A stretch of DNA of 6,661 nt from Casp-actino8 sp945862545 (GTDB lineage Bacteria; Actinomycetota; Acidimicrobiia; Acidimicrobiales; Ilumatobacteraceae), in contig CAMAYS010000122.1 in NCBI GenBank assembly GCA_945862545.1, positions 1-6,661 of the forward strand, in the 5' to 3' direction. Each line of letters opens with the position of its first letter. Positions within the stretch are counted from its first letter, which is position 1. Positions 1 to 5,777 of this stretch are shown one piece after another. Made by a program: the position numbers and the translations under genes. The notes below the pieces were generated by a model, which had not been told where the DNA came from, ran no database searches, and worked only from the letters and a program-made list of their open reading frames with translations.

Positions 1-9
1 ATAATTCAG

Positions 10-666
10 ATGTCCGTTGAGGTGGAAACAAAAGATAGTGCGGCCCTTTCTGAGGCTGAACTAGAAGCTTTAGCCCTCATGGGAGGGTCATTCGACGCCC
101 CGAGGTTGCTCAAGGCCCAACAAGATTGGGTTTTGTGTACCACGGCTACCTTGAACGGGACAATACACGGCTTCACCTTTTCCACGCTGGAACGTATTGG
201 AGGCACCCCCTGTGTCCTTTTCGGCTTGATGAGTGTCAAGCGATCACCTAAACGAGATCAGGTTCTCAAAGGACTATTGGCAGAGGCATATCACCGCGCC
301 CTGATGGCCTTTCCCGACGAGGATGTCGTCGTGGGAAGTCGGTTTGTCTCCGCCGAAGGGCTCGAAGCATTTAAAAACCTCAGTGAGTTAATACCCCGTC
401 CCGGACACCGAGCCGTTGGTGAAGAGCGTGCATGGGGACGCCGCTTGGCACGTCGTTTCGGAGTTGATGCGCATTACGACGAAAAAACCTTCATCGTGAC
501 GAAGAAGGGATTGTCGGGTTTCCTTGATCATGAATCAAGTAAACCGGAAAAGATCAAACCAGAGATAGCAGATTTGTTCACTGAGGTGAAACCTGGTGTG
601 GGTGCTTGTTTGATCGTTCACGGGTGGACGATGACAGAGGATTTGCTGAAACTTGGCAAGCACTAA
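10..666 (+). CDS. Conserved-looking hypothetical protein, translationally coupled to a nitroreductase
   Basis: I do not assign this 218-residue protein to a named family. It looks soluble: there is no signal peptide or membrane segment. The N-terminus is acidic (about residues 1-22). A mixed hydrophobic core follows, with ERIGG at 61-65 and PDEDVVVGSRF at 102-112. Then comes a strongly basic stretch, HRAVGEERAWGRRLARRFG at 133-151, and a short motif LDHES at 172-176. The alternation of strands and helices could fit a small alpha/beta fold, possibly GNAT-like, but I see no acetyl-CoA loop that proves it. From memory, similar proteins occur in Acidimicrobiia, unnamed. The ATG at 10 gives a sensible N-terminus, but the frame is open to the left edge, so an upstream start cannot be excluded. 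Its 3' end overlaps the next gene by 14 bp, which points to co-translation. Coding is firm; function is unknown. Confidence 0.8.
   Translation: MSVEVETKDSAALSEAELEALALMGGSFDAPRLLKAQQDWVLCTTATLNGTIHGFTFSTLERIGGTPCVLFGLMSVKRSPKRDQVLKGLLAEAYHRALMAFPDEDVVVGSRFVSAEGLEAFKNLSELIPRPGHRAVGEERAWGRRLARRFGVDAHYDEKTFIVTKKGLSGFLDHESSKPEKIKPEIADLFTEVKPGVGACLIVHGWTMTEDLLKLGKH
636..641 (+). promoter_or_regulatory. Ribosome binding site supporting the TTG start of the nitroreductase
   Basis: AGAGGA lies inside the 3' end of the upstream gene, 11 bases before the TTG at 653. The spacing is a little long, but no other start in that frame keeps the N-terminal arginine motif, so this site supports TTG. Confidence 0.45.
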
Positions 667-1309
667 TTCTGACAACAGATTTTTCAGCACTGCGTTAGGG
701 CAGATTGTTCGTCGGCGTCGCATGACGCGGACTTTTGAGGGAGGTCCAAGTCTGGAGGACCTCACGAAGCTTGGCGAGTTGGCCATACGTGCCCCATCTG
801 CTGGTTTTTCTCAAGGAGCACATCTTTTGATATTGGTAGGCGAAGATTTGCAGAGGTTTTGGCAAGTGTCCGGAGTGGGAGCTTGGTTTGGCAAAACATC
901 ACCAGGGGTTCTGGATGCCCAAGCCGTAATTTTGGTGTTGGCCGACGAGTCGGCTTACACCAACCGCTACTCCGAAGGAGATAAGGCCGGACACGGACTT
1001 GAAAAAGCTGAGAATTGGGTTAAGCCGATGTGGCTCACTGATGCTGCGCTAGTGACTCAAAATCTCTTACTTTTGATTGAAGAGCAGCGTTGGGGGGCTC
1101 TGCTATTTGATCTCTTCGTAGAGCCACGCAAACTTCTTGATGCATTTGAGGTTCCTGCAAATGTCCATTGCGCCGGTGTTGTCGCTGTCGGCTATCGACA
1201 CCCACAGGATCAACCCTCTGGTACTCCGACGCAACGCCAACGCAAGGCGTCCGTTGATCTACTGCACATCGGAACTTGGAATACCCACATTGGGGACTCT
1301 CTGGGCTAA
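653..1309 (+). CDS. Nitroreductase-family (FMN-dependent) oxidoreductase
   Basis: This 218-residue protein has the nitroreductase fold, which normally binds FMN and reduces a small substrate with NAD(P)H. Visible motifs are the arginine cluster RRRRMTRTF at 20-28, which matches the family's N-terminal phosphate-contacting RR..R.F; APSAGFSQ at 47-54, the family's APSa.n.Q loop; a helix with D130, Q136 and N137 (WLTDAALVTQNLL, 127-139) in the dimer-core region; and VAVGYRHP at 177-184, the C-terminal G.P element. The start is TTG at 653. A TGA in the same frame lies at 647-649, and the first ATG (721) would cut through the arginine motif. An AGAGGA at 636-641 can serve as the ribosome site. The gene overlaps the preceding one by 14 bp. 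The exact substrate cannot be read from sequence; the fold also covers dehalogenases and cofactor-biosynthesis enzymes. Confidence 0.85.
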   Translation: MASTNSDNRFFSTALGQIVRRRRMTRTFEGGPSLEDLTKLGELAIRAPSAGFSQGAHLLILVGEDLQRFWQVSGVGAWFGKTSPGVLDAQAVILVLADESAYTNRYSEGDKAGHGLEKAENWVKPMWLTDAALVTQNLLLLIEEQRWGALLFDLFVEPRKLLDAFEVPANVHCAGVVAVGYRHPQDQPSGTPTQRQRKASVDLLHIGTWNTHIGDSLG

Positions 1310-1331
1310 GAAAAACCAGGCTTCATTGGTT

Positions 1332-1337
1332 TAGAAT
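1332..1337 (+). promoter_or_regulatory. Candidate -10 element for the DUF35-thiolase pair
   Basis: TAGAAT matches five of six bases of the sigma-70 type -10 consensus. It lies in the 60-bp gap after the nitroreductase. Transcription would begin near 1344 and give a leader of about 26 bases containing the ribosome site. I see no convincing -35 hexamer at 16-18 bp spacing, so read-through from the upstream genes remains an equally good explanation. Confidence 0.35.
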
Positions 1338-1358
1338 ACAAAAGTCAGCTTTATCGAT

Positions 1359-1362
1359 AGGA
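1359..1362 (+). promoter_or_regulatory. Ribosome binding site of the DUF35 gene
   Basis: AGGA stands seven bases before the ATG at 1370, a standard Shine-Dalgarno spacing. It supports that ATG as the start. Confidence 0.55.
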
Positions 1363-1369
1363 CACATTT

Positions 1370-1762
1370 ATGGCTCAGCAGATTCCCCACGTTGCCTACC
1401 TTGAATTGGGCGATTCGCCACATTTGGTGGCTAACGAATGCACAACCTGCGGGGCGCGTTACTTTGACCGCCGCAACGCATGCGCAAAATGCTTCAACAA
1501 TGATTTCAAAAAAGCAGCGATTTCTCCGGACGGAATCTTGAAGTCGTTCACCATCGTGGCTTTCGCTGCGCCTGGAGTGCCAGTACCTTTCGTAGCGGGA
1601 ATTATTGACTGCAATGGAACGAGCGTGCGCGGCAATATCGTCGATTGTGACCCCACTCCAGAAAAAGTTTCTCTTGGAATGAAGGTGCGTTTAACCACTT
1701 TCAGTTTGGGAACAGACGAAGATGGAACTGAAGCCATTGGTTTTGGTTTTGCTCCTGCTTGA
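1370..1762 (+). CDS. Zn-ribbon/OB-fold (DUF35) acyl-CoA-associated protein
   Basis: This 130-residue protein has the two-part DUF35 design. An N-terminal helix-like segment leads into a rubredoxin-like zinc ribbon with C24, C27, C38 and C41 (two CxxC pairs). An OB-fold half follows from about residue 50 to the end. Family members partner with SCP2-type thiolases or aldolases; in archaeal HMG-CoA synthase/thiolase complexes and in actinobacterial steroid side-chain aldolases, the DUF35 part holds the complex together or helps channel the CoA thioester. The gene directly precedes such a thiolase here, so the same partnership is likely. All four zinc ligands are intact, and the length is normal for a stand-alone DUF35 protein. 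The acyl substrate is not readable from this gene. Confidence 0.9.
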   Translation: MAQQIPHVAYLELGDSPHLVANECTTCGARYFDRRNACAKCFNNDFKKAAISPDGILKSFTIVAFAAPGVPVPFVAGIIDCNGTSVRGNIVDCDPTPEKVSLGMKVRLTTFSLGTDEDGTEAIGFGFAPA

Positions 1763-1799
1763 TACGACACAATTACCCACACACAGAACCTACGAAAGC

Positions 1800-1804
1800 G
1801 AAGG
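1800..1804 (+). promoter_or_regulatory. Ribosome binding site that favours the ATG at 1813 for the thiolase
   Basis: GAAGG is spaced eight bases from the ATG at 1813. The competing TTG at 1759 overlaps the preceding stop codon and would add 18 residues with no likeness to a thiolase N-terminus. Confidence 0.45.
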
Positions 1805-1812
1805 CACTCATC

Positions 1813-3021
1813 ATGGCAAGTGACGACATTTGGATCCTCGGGATTGCAATGACAAAGTTTGGCAAGCATTCAGATAAGGACATCGTTGACCTTGGTTCGC
1901 AAGCAGCAATTGCTGCTTTGGCAGATGCTGGTGTGACCATGGCCGATATTGGCATCTTGGCGGCAGGCAACCTGATGGGGGCTGGAGCCGGTTTCGGGCA
2001 GCAATTGCAGAAACAAATTGGTCAAACAGGTATTCCAGTGTTCAACGTGGCTAACGCTTGTGCAACCGGCGCAACTGCATTACGCACAGCGATTATGGCG
2101 GTTAAAGCCGGAGAAGCCCGTATGGGACTTGCTGTTGGGGCCGAAAAGCTTTCAGGAGCAGGTTTGCTCGGAGGCGGCGGGACCTCCAAGAAGAGCGGTA
2201 ACAAATTTGAGCCGAGCGGACGCTTTGGCAGCGTTATGCCGACCGATGGTCGTATTGGTACGGACACCATGCCGGGCACTTTTGCTCAGGTCGGTATGGA
2301 ATATGGCCATAAATATGGTGGCGTCTCCTTTGAACTCTTCGCTCGTATCTCGGAAAAGAATCATGCTCACTCAGTTCTGAATCCCATGGCCGCTTATCAA
2401 AAGCGTTTCACTCTTGATGAGATTATGAACGACATGATGATCGCTTATCCGAACACTCGCCCGATGTGCTCCGCTAACTGTGATGGCGCTGCTGCTGCTG
2501 TTGTCACTTCCGGAGAAGTGTTGCGAACCCTGTCGGCGGAACAACAGCGTCGAGCCATCAAGGTTTCAGCTTCTGTGTTAACGAGCGACCCGTATCAAGA
2601 GTCCTGCCAAGTTCTTCCAGATGTCAACACCTTGACGCGTAATGCTGCGATCATCGCCTATGAACAAGCTGGAGTTTCACCGAGTGATCTTGATCTCGTG
2701 GAACTTCATGACTGCTTCGCCACCGCCGAATTAGTTCACTACGACAATCTCATGCTCTGTCCTGAGGGCGGTGCTGTGGACTTCTTTATGAGCGGCGCTA
2801 CCTGGCGCGACGGTTCAACCCCAGTCAATGTTTCCGGTGGTCTGGAGTCCAAAGGTCACCCGATTGCGGCTACAGGAATAGCCAATATCTGGGAGGTGTG
2901 TCATCACCTGCGTAATGAGGCTGGGGATAGGCAAATCAAAGACGCCAAGGTAGGTCTTGCCCACGTCATCGGACTCGGTTCGGCCTGTGGTATCCACATC
3001 CTTGAGCGCAGCGGTCTCTAA
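1813..3021 (+). CDS. SCP2-type thiolase (acetyl-CoA acetyltransferase family)
   Basis: This is a 402-residue thiolase-fold enzyme expected to cleave 3-ketoacyl-CoA with CoA, or to run the reverse condensation. Counting from the ATG at 1813, the nucleophile is C83 in NACATGATAL (81-90). The SCP2-type HDCF motif is at 299-302, GHP is at 348-350, and the C-terminal G.GSACG segment contains C392. In SCP2-type thiolases HDCF replaces the NEAF motif of classical thiolases, and its cysteine is thought to serve as acid/base. C83 and H349 are kept, which argues against the related Ltp2-type retro-aldolases that have lost thiolase residues. No C-terminal sterol-carrier (SCP2) domain is attached. The DUF35 gene 50 bp upstream is the expected partner. 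The stop codon lies 3 bp from that of the converging fabI. The physiological substrate (fatty acid, steroid side chain or other) is open. Confidence 0.9.
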   Translation: MASDDIWILGIAMTKFGKHSDKDIVDLGSQAAIAALADAGVTMADIGILAAGNLMGAGAGFGQQLQKQIGQTGIPVFNVANACATGATALRTAIMAVKAGEARMGLAVGAEKLSGAGLLGGGGTSKKSGNKFEPSGRFGSVMPTDGRIGTDTMPGTFAQVGMEYGHKYGGVSFELFARISEKNHAHSVLNPMAAYQKRFTLDEIMNDMMIAYPNTRPMCSANCDGAAAAVVTSGEVLRTLSAEQQRRAIKVSASVLTSDPYQESCQVLPDVNTLTRNAAIIAYEQAGVSPSDLDLVELHDCFATAELVHYDNLMLCPEGGAVDFFMSGATWRDGSTPVNVSGGLESKGHPIAATGIANIWEVCHHLRNEAGDRQIKDAKVGLAHVIGLGSACGIHILERSGL

Positions 3022-3024
3022 GAA

Positions 3025-3792
3025 TCAAGCACCAGTGGAGTGAAAACCGCCGTCAACATGGATCATCGATCCTGTTGTAGCAGGGAACCAATCTGAAAGT
3101 AGGGCCACAACGGCGCGTGCCACGGGCTCTCCGTTCGTCACGTCCCAACCAAGGGGAGCGCGTTCATCCCAGATATCTTCAAACTTTTTGAAGCCAGGAA
3201 TTGACTTAGCGGCCATCGTCTTAATGGGACCAGCGGCGATCAAGTTCGTGCGAATTCCCTGCGGGCCCAATTCTTTCGCCAAATATCGGTTAATGCTCTC
3301 CAAGGCCGACTTCGCAACACCCATCCAGTTGTATGCCGGCCAAGCCACAGTGTTATCGAAATCCAATCCCACTATTGATCCACCACGTTCCATCAAAGGT
3401 ACAAAAACGTCAGCAAGAAATTTCAGAGAGTAGGCACTGATATGCATTGCTGTAGCGACATCTTCCCAAGACGCCGCCATGAAATCGTCTCCGAGACAAT
3501 TCTCTGGGGCGTAACCAATGGAATGGACAACACCATCAACCTTGCCCCATTTTTCGCGTAAATGTAGGCGAACTATTTCTCCATGTTCGGGAACAGTCAC
3601 ATCGAGTTCCAGCACTTCAACAGTTTGTGACAACTTGCGCGCTGTGCGTGTTGTGAGGGATAAAGCTCGCCCTGCACCGGTCAACACAACTTGCGCACCC
3701 TGTTCAAGGGCTAAAGACGCCACTCCAAAGGCTAAGGAGGCATCCGTTAGGACACCCGTGACGACTATTCGTTTCCCATCAAGAAGACCCAT
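3025..3792 (-). CDS. fabI: NADH-dependent enoyl-[acyl-carrier-protein] reductase, InhA-type FabI
   Basis: This 255-residue short-chain dehydrogenase-like protein reduces trans-2-enoyl-ACP to acyl-ACP, the last step of each fatty acid elongation round, in the cytoplasm. The N-terminus, GLLDGKRIVVTGVLTDASLA (2-21), is the FabI nucleotide-binding start, with G13 and S19 in the cofactor loop. HSIG at 90-93 places S91 where InhA has S94. The pair Y154 (in AYNWM) and K161 matches InhA Y158 and K165, and F145 in GLDFD matches InhA F149. The C-terminus has LLSDWFPATTG followed by VDGG. The segment between T192 and W208 that forms the substrate loop holds 15 residues, against about 25 in mycobacterial InhA by memory, which accounts for most of the length difference (255 against 269). 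The gene stands alone on this strand, head to head with npdG. The ATG starts exactly at the conserved GLLDGKR sequence. Confidence 0.95.
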   Translation of the reverse strand: MGLLDGKRIVVTGVLTDASLAFGVASLALEQGAQVVLTGAGRALSLTTRTARKLSQTVEVLELDVTVPEHGEIVRLHLREKWGKVDGVVHSIGYAPENCLGDDFMAASWEDVATAMHISAYSLKFLADVFVPLMERGGSIVGLDFDNTVAWPAYNWMGVAKSALESINRYLAKELGPQGIRTNLIAAGPIKTMAAKSIPGFKKFEDIWDERAPLGWDVTNGEPVARAVVALLSDWFPATTGSMIHVDGGFHSTGA

Positions 3793-3798
3793 ACAGTC

Positions 3799-3804
3799 AA
3801 ACTA
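3799..3804 (-). promoter_or_regulatory. Candidate -10 element of fabI, leaderless arrangement
   Basis: Read on the minus strand, TAGTTT fits the actinobacterial TAnnnT -10 pattern and ends six bases before the A of the fabI ATG. That is the spacing expected if transcription starts at the start codon itself. No Shine-Dalgarno sequence is seen before this ATG. No clear -35 is present at normal spacing. Confidence 0.4.
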
Positions 3805-3866
3805 GTTCGTAGCATTGACGCTAAGCACCCATCAACGCCACCTCCATGATCATTCATTCGTTTAAG

Positions 3867-3872
3867 TAGGAT
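3867..3872 (+). promoter_or_regulatory. Candidate -10 element of the npdG-mshC operon
   Basis: TAGGAT fits the TAnnnT pattern and would start transcription near 3879, about 25 bases before the chosen npdG ATG at 3904. If correct, it rules out the in-frame ATG at 3871, which falls inside the element. No -35 or Shine-Dalgarno sequence is convincing, so this is a weak call. Confidence 0.25.
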
Positions 3873-3903
3873 GTTTTCGGCCATGATGTGGCATTGTTTA
3901 GGT

Positions 3904-4581
3904 ATGCGTATTGGAATTCTCGGAGGCACTGGTCCTGCTGGTTCGGCTCTAGCGGCACGTTTGGCATCCATAGGATTTGATGTCGTCATTGGCTCTCGCT
4001 CAAGCGAACGAGCACATGAGGTCGTTGTTGAATTTGTTGCAAAATTTCCAGACTTGGAAAGTCATTTGTCTGGTGGCGACAATGCTCACGCAAGTCAGTG
4101 CGATCTCCTGGTCATTGCCACGCCGTGGGACTCCGCTGCCACCACAGTTCAAGAAAATGCTGCTGCGCTCTCAGGCAAGATCGTTATCAGTATGGCCAAT
4201 GCTTTGGTTCGTGTTGCTGGTGAGTTTCAACCGCTGTTGCCACCTCGCGGCAGCGTTGCAGCGCACATCCAGGCAGCGATTCCCCTCAGTCGTGTCGTGG
4301 CAGCGTTCCATCATCTTCCAGCAAAAGAGCTTGGCCATATCGGCCAGCCCATTGATTCCGATGTACTGATTTGTTCTGATGATCGAGACGCGATCCAGAT
4401 AGTGAGCGAGATCGTCGAACGTATTCCGGGTTGTCGTCCACTCGACGCAGGTTTGCTCTCCAACGCGATGGCCATTGAAGCATTTACCGCAGTTCTCTTG
4501 CAACTCAATGTCCGTTACAAAACTCGAGTAGCACCGAAGCTTACGGGTATTCGCCAACCCGCTGATCAGAAAAAGATTTGA
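3904..4581 (+). CDS. npdG: NADPH-dependent F420 reductase (F420H2:NADP oxidoreductase)
   Basis: This 225-residue protein should exchange hydride between coenzyme F420 and NADP(H). It opens directly with a Rossmann motif, MRIGILGGTGPAGSALA (1-17), ending the second strand in SRSSER (31-36), where the serine and arginine contact the 2'-phosphate of NADP. ATPWDSA at 72-78, AFHHLPA at 134-140 and RPLDAGLLSN at 178-187 match the archaeal Fno and bacterial NpdG pattern as I remember it. I chose the ATG at 3904 because the family begins exactly at this strand; the in-frame ATG at 3871 adds 11 residues of no recognisable character. mshC follows after 7 bp, so the two are probably one transcript. Its presence implies that the organism makes F420. 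The alternative, another member of the same reductase superfamily, is unlikely given the whole-length match. Confidence 0.88.
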   Translation: MRIGILGGTGPAGSALAARLASIGFDVVIGSRSSERAHEVVVEFVAKFPDLESHLSGGDNAHASQCDLLVIATPWDSAATTVQENAAALSGKIVISMANALVRVAGEFQPLLPPRGSVAAHIQAAIPLSRVVAAFHHLPAKELGHIGQPIDSDVLICSDDRDAIQIVSEIVERIPGCRPLDAGLLSNAMAIEAFTAVLLQLNVRYKTRVAPKLTGIRQPADQKKI

Positions 4582-4588
4582 CCCAAGC

Positions 4589-5716
4589 GTGCCAATCAAT
4601 CTCTTCGACACAGCCAAGCAAGAAGTTGTTCCTTTCGAGCCTGATCATTTGGTTTCAATGTATACATGCGGAATTACGCCATATGACGCCACTCACATCG
4701 GCCACGCAGCCACCTTTATGGCATACGACGTTCTTCAGCGCCGATTGATTGATCTCGGTCACGAAGTTCGCTGTGTTCGTAACGTCACAGACGTCGATGA
4801 TCCACTCTTTGCTAAGGCACGAGATTTAGGGGTCCATTATCTCGATCTAGCAGCTGGCGAGGAGGCTCGTTTCGAAAGAGACATGGAAGCATTGAATGCC
4901 TTACCCGTGTATTCAACCCCTCGTGCCTCGTCAGCGATCGCAGATATTCGGGGTTTTATTGGGATGGTCCTTGAGAGGGGATATGCCTATGTGGTCGGTG
5001 GGTCGGTGTATTTCGACATCAGCAAAAGCCCGAATTTCGGAACGATCAGTCACTACAGTCGCCAGAAAATGCTTGATCTCGCGCGCGAGCGTGGAGGCGA
5101 TGTCGACAACCCAAACAAACGTGATCCGCTTGATTTTGTTCTCTGGCATCCGTCAGCCAGTGATGAGCCTTCTTGGGAGGCAGTCTGGGGTGCAGGTCGA
5201 CCAGGCTGGCATATCGAATGCAGTGCCCTAGCATTACGCGAATTGGGCGAGACCATTGATCTTCATGGTGGTGGAAGTGATTTGATCTATCCACATCACG
5301 AATGTGAGCGGGCTCAAAGTGAGGCAGCCACTGGAAGTCCTTTTGTTAAGCATTGGATGCACGTAGCAATGGTCTTCATGGACGGTGCAAAGATGTCCAA
5401 AAGCCTAGGTAACCTCGTCTTTGTTGATGCACTCCGCAAACTGTGGGATCCCCGTGCCATTCGTCTGGCGATCATCAATCACCATTATCGCTTTGAATGG
5501 GAGTGGAACGATACTCACATGCCGTTCGCTCTCAAGCGATTGCAGGCATGGCAGGAGAGTCTCGATTTTCCCACTGATCCTTCAACTTTGCAGGCGGTTC
5601 GCTCACATCTGGATAATGATTTGGATACTCCACGAGCCTTACAAAGTATTGATGAAGCAGTGAGTCAAGGTTTGTGCGGGCGCGAAGCGGCGGCATTGTT
5701 AGGCGTCATCCTCTAA
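4589..5716 (+). CDS. mshC: L-cysteine:1D-myo-inositol 2-amino-2-deoxy-alpha-D-glucopyranoside ligase (mycothiol biosynthesis)
   Basis: MshC joins cysteine to GlcN-inositol using ATP, the third enzymatic stage of mycothiol synthesis. The protein (375 residues, GTG start) is the class I cysteinyl-tRNA synthetase core without the C-terminal tRNA-binding part; CysRS is usually about 460 residues. MshC-like marks are YTCGITPYDATHIGHAA at 25-41 (CysRS normally has CGPTVYD and HIGHAR), NVTDVDDPLF at 65-74 and KMSKSLGNLVFV at 268-279. Zinc ligands are expected at C27, C211 (in WHIEC) and H236. The segment HHECERAQSEAATG (236-249) reads more like CysRS than mycobacterial MshC. The C-terminus has the MshC-like DNDLDTPRAL at 342-351. 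The length is somewhat below the usual 400 or so, mainly at the N-terminus. The gene lies 7 bp after npdG with no clear ribosome site, suggesting coupling. Confidence 0.88.
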   Translation: MPINLFDTAKQEVVPFEPDHLVSMYTCGITPYDATHIGHAATFMAYDVLQRRLIDLGHEVRCVRNVTDVDDPLFAKARDLGVHYLDLAAGEEARFERDMEALNALPVYSTPRASSAIADIRGFIGMVLERGYAYVVGGSVYFDISKSPNFGTISHYSRQKMLDLARERGGDVDNPNKRDPLDFVLWHPSASDEPSWEAVWGAGRPGWHIECSALALRELGETIDLHGGGSDLIYPHHECERAQSEAATGSPFVKHWMHVAMVFMDGAKMSKSLGNLVFVDALRKLWDPRAIRLAIINHHYRFEWEWNDTHMPFALKRLQAWQESLDFPTDPSTLQAVRSHLDNDLDTPRALQSIDEAVSQGLCGREAAALLGVIL

Positions 5717-5735
5717 AGGCGTGCACGCACCTTTT
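5715..5735 (+). terminator. Possible intrinsic terminator after mshC
   Basis: Beginning within the mshC stop codon, an AAAGG arm (5715-5719) can pair with CCTTT (5730-5734) around a GC-rich apex that contains the palindrome GCGTGCACGC. An alternative fold pairs GCG with CGC around a TGCA loop. A short run of four Ts (5732-5735) closes it, but three of them are used in the stem. It could mark the end of the npdG-mshC transcript before the thrS promoter. The stem is imperfect, so this is tentative. Confidence 0.35.
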
Positions 5736-5764
5736 AATCACGCTTCGTGGCGGTTGTCTGCCCC

Positions 5765-5770
5765 TAAACT
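5765..5770 (+). promoter_or_regulatory. Candidate -10 element of thrS, leaderless or near-leaderless
   Basis: TAAACT fits TAnnnT and ends seven bases before the thrS ATG at 5778. Transcription would start at or within a base of the start codon. No Shine-Dalgarno sequence precedes this ATG. The 61-bp gap leaves no room for a T-box leader. The -35 region is not recognisable. Confidence 0.45.
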
Positions 5771-5777
5771 GTCAACA

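Noticed and set aside
1312..1333. Inverted repeat AAACCA...TGGTTT after the nitroreductase, a possible terminator
   Set aside because: The stem is only 6 bp, mostly A-T, with an 8-base loop and no T run, and it overlaps a better -10 candidate.
1459..1869. Long open frame on the minus strand across the DUF35 gene (136 codons)
   Set aside because: It lies opposite a clear zinc-ribbon/OB-fold gene, shows no recognisable motif, and its composition follows from the codons of the sense gene.
3871..3903. Upstream ATG of npdG, adding 11 residues
   Set aside because: The added residues do not resemble the family, whose proteins begin at the Rossmann strand, and there is no ribosome site for it.
4171..4617. 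Open frame of 148 codons on the minus strand across npdG
   Set aside because: The sense strand has a full-length NpdG match; the antisense product is rich in Arg, Cys and Trp with no domain likeness.
4589..5716. mshC read as an ordinary cysteinyl-tRNA synthetase (cysS)
   Set aside because: It lacks the C-terminal tRNA-binding region, and CGITPYDATHIGHAA and KMSKSLGNLVFV follow the MshC pattern, although part of the zinc-site region is CysRS-like.
5717..5777. T-box riboswitch upstream of thrS
   Set aside because: The gap is only 61 bp, too short for the specifier stem and antiterminator, and no T-box consensus is seen.
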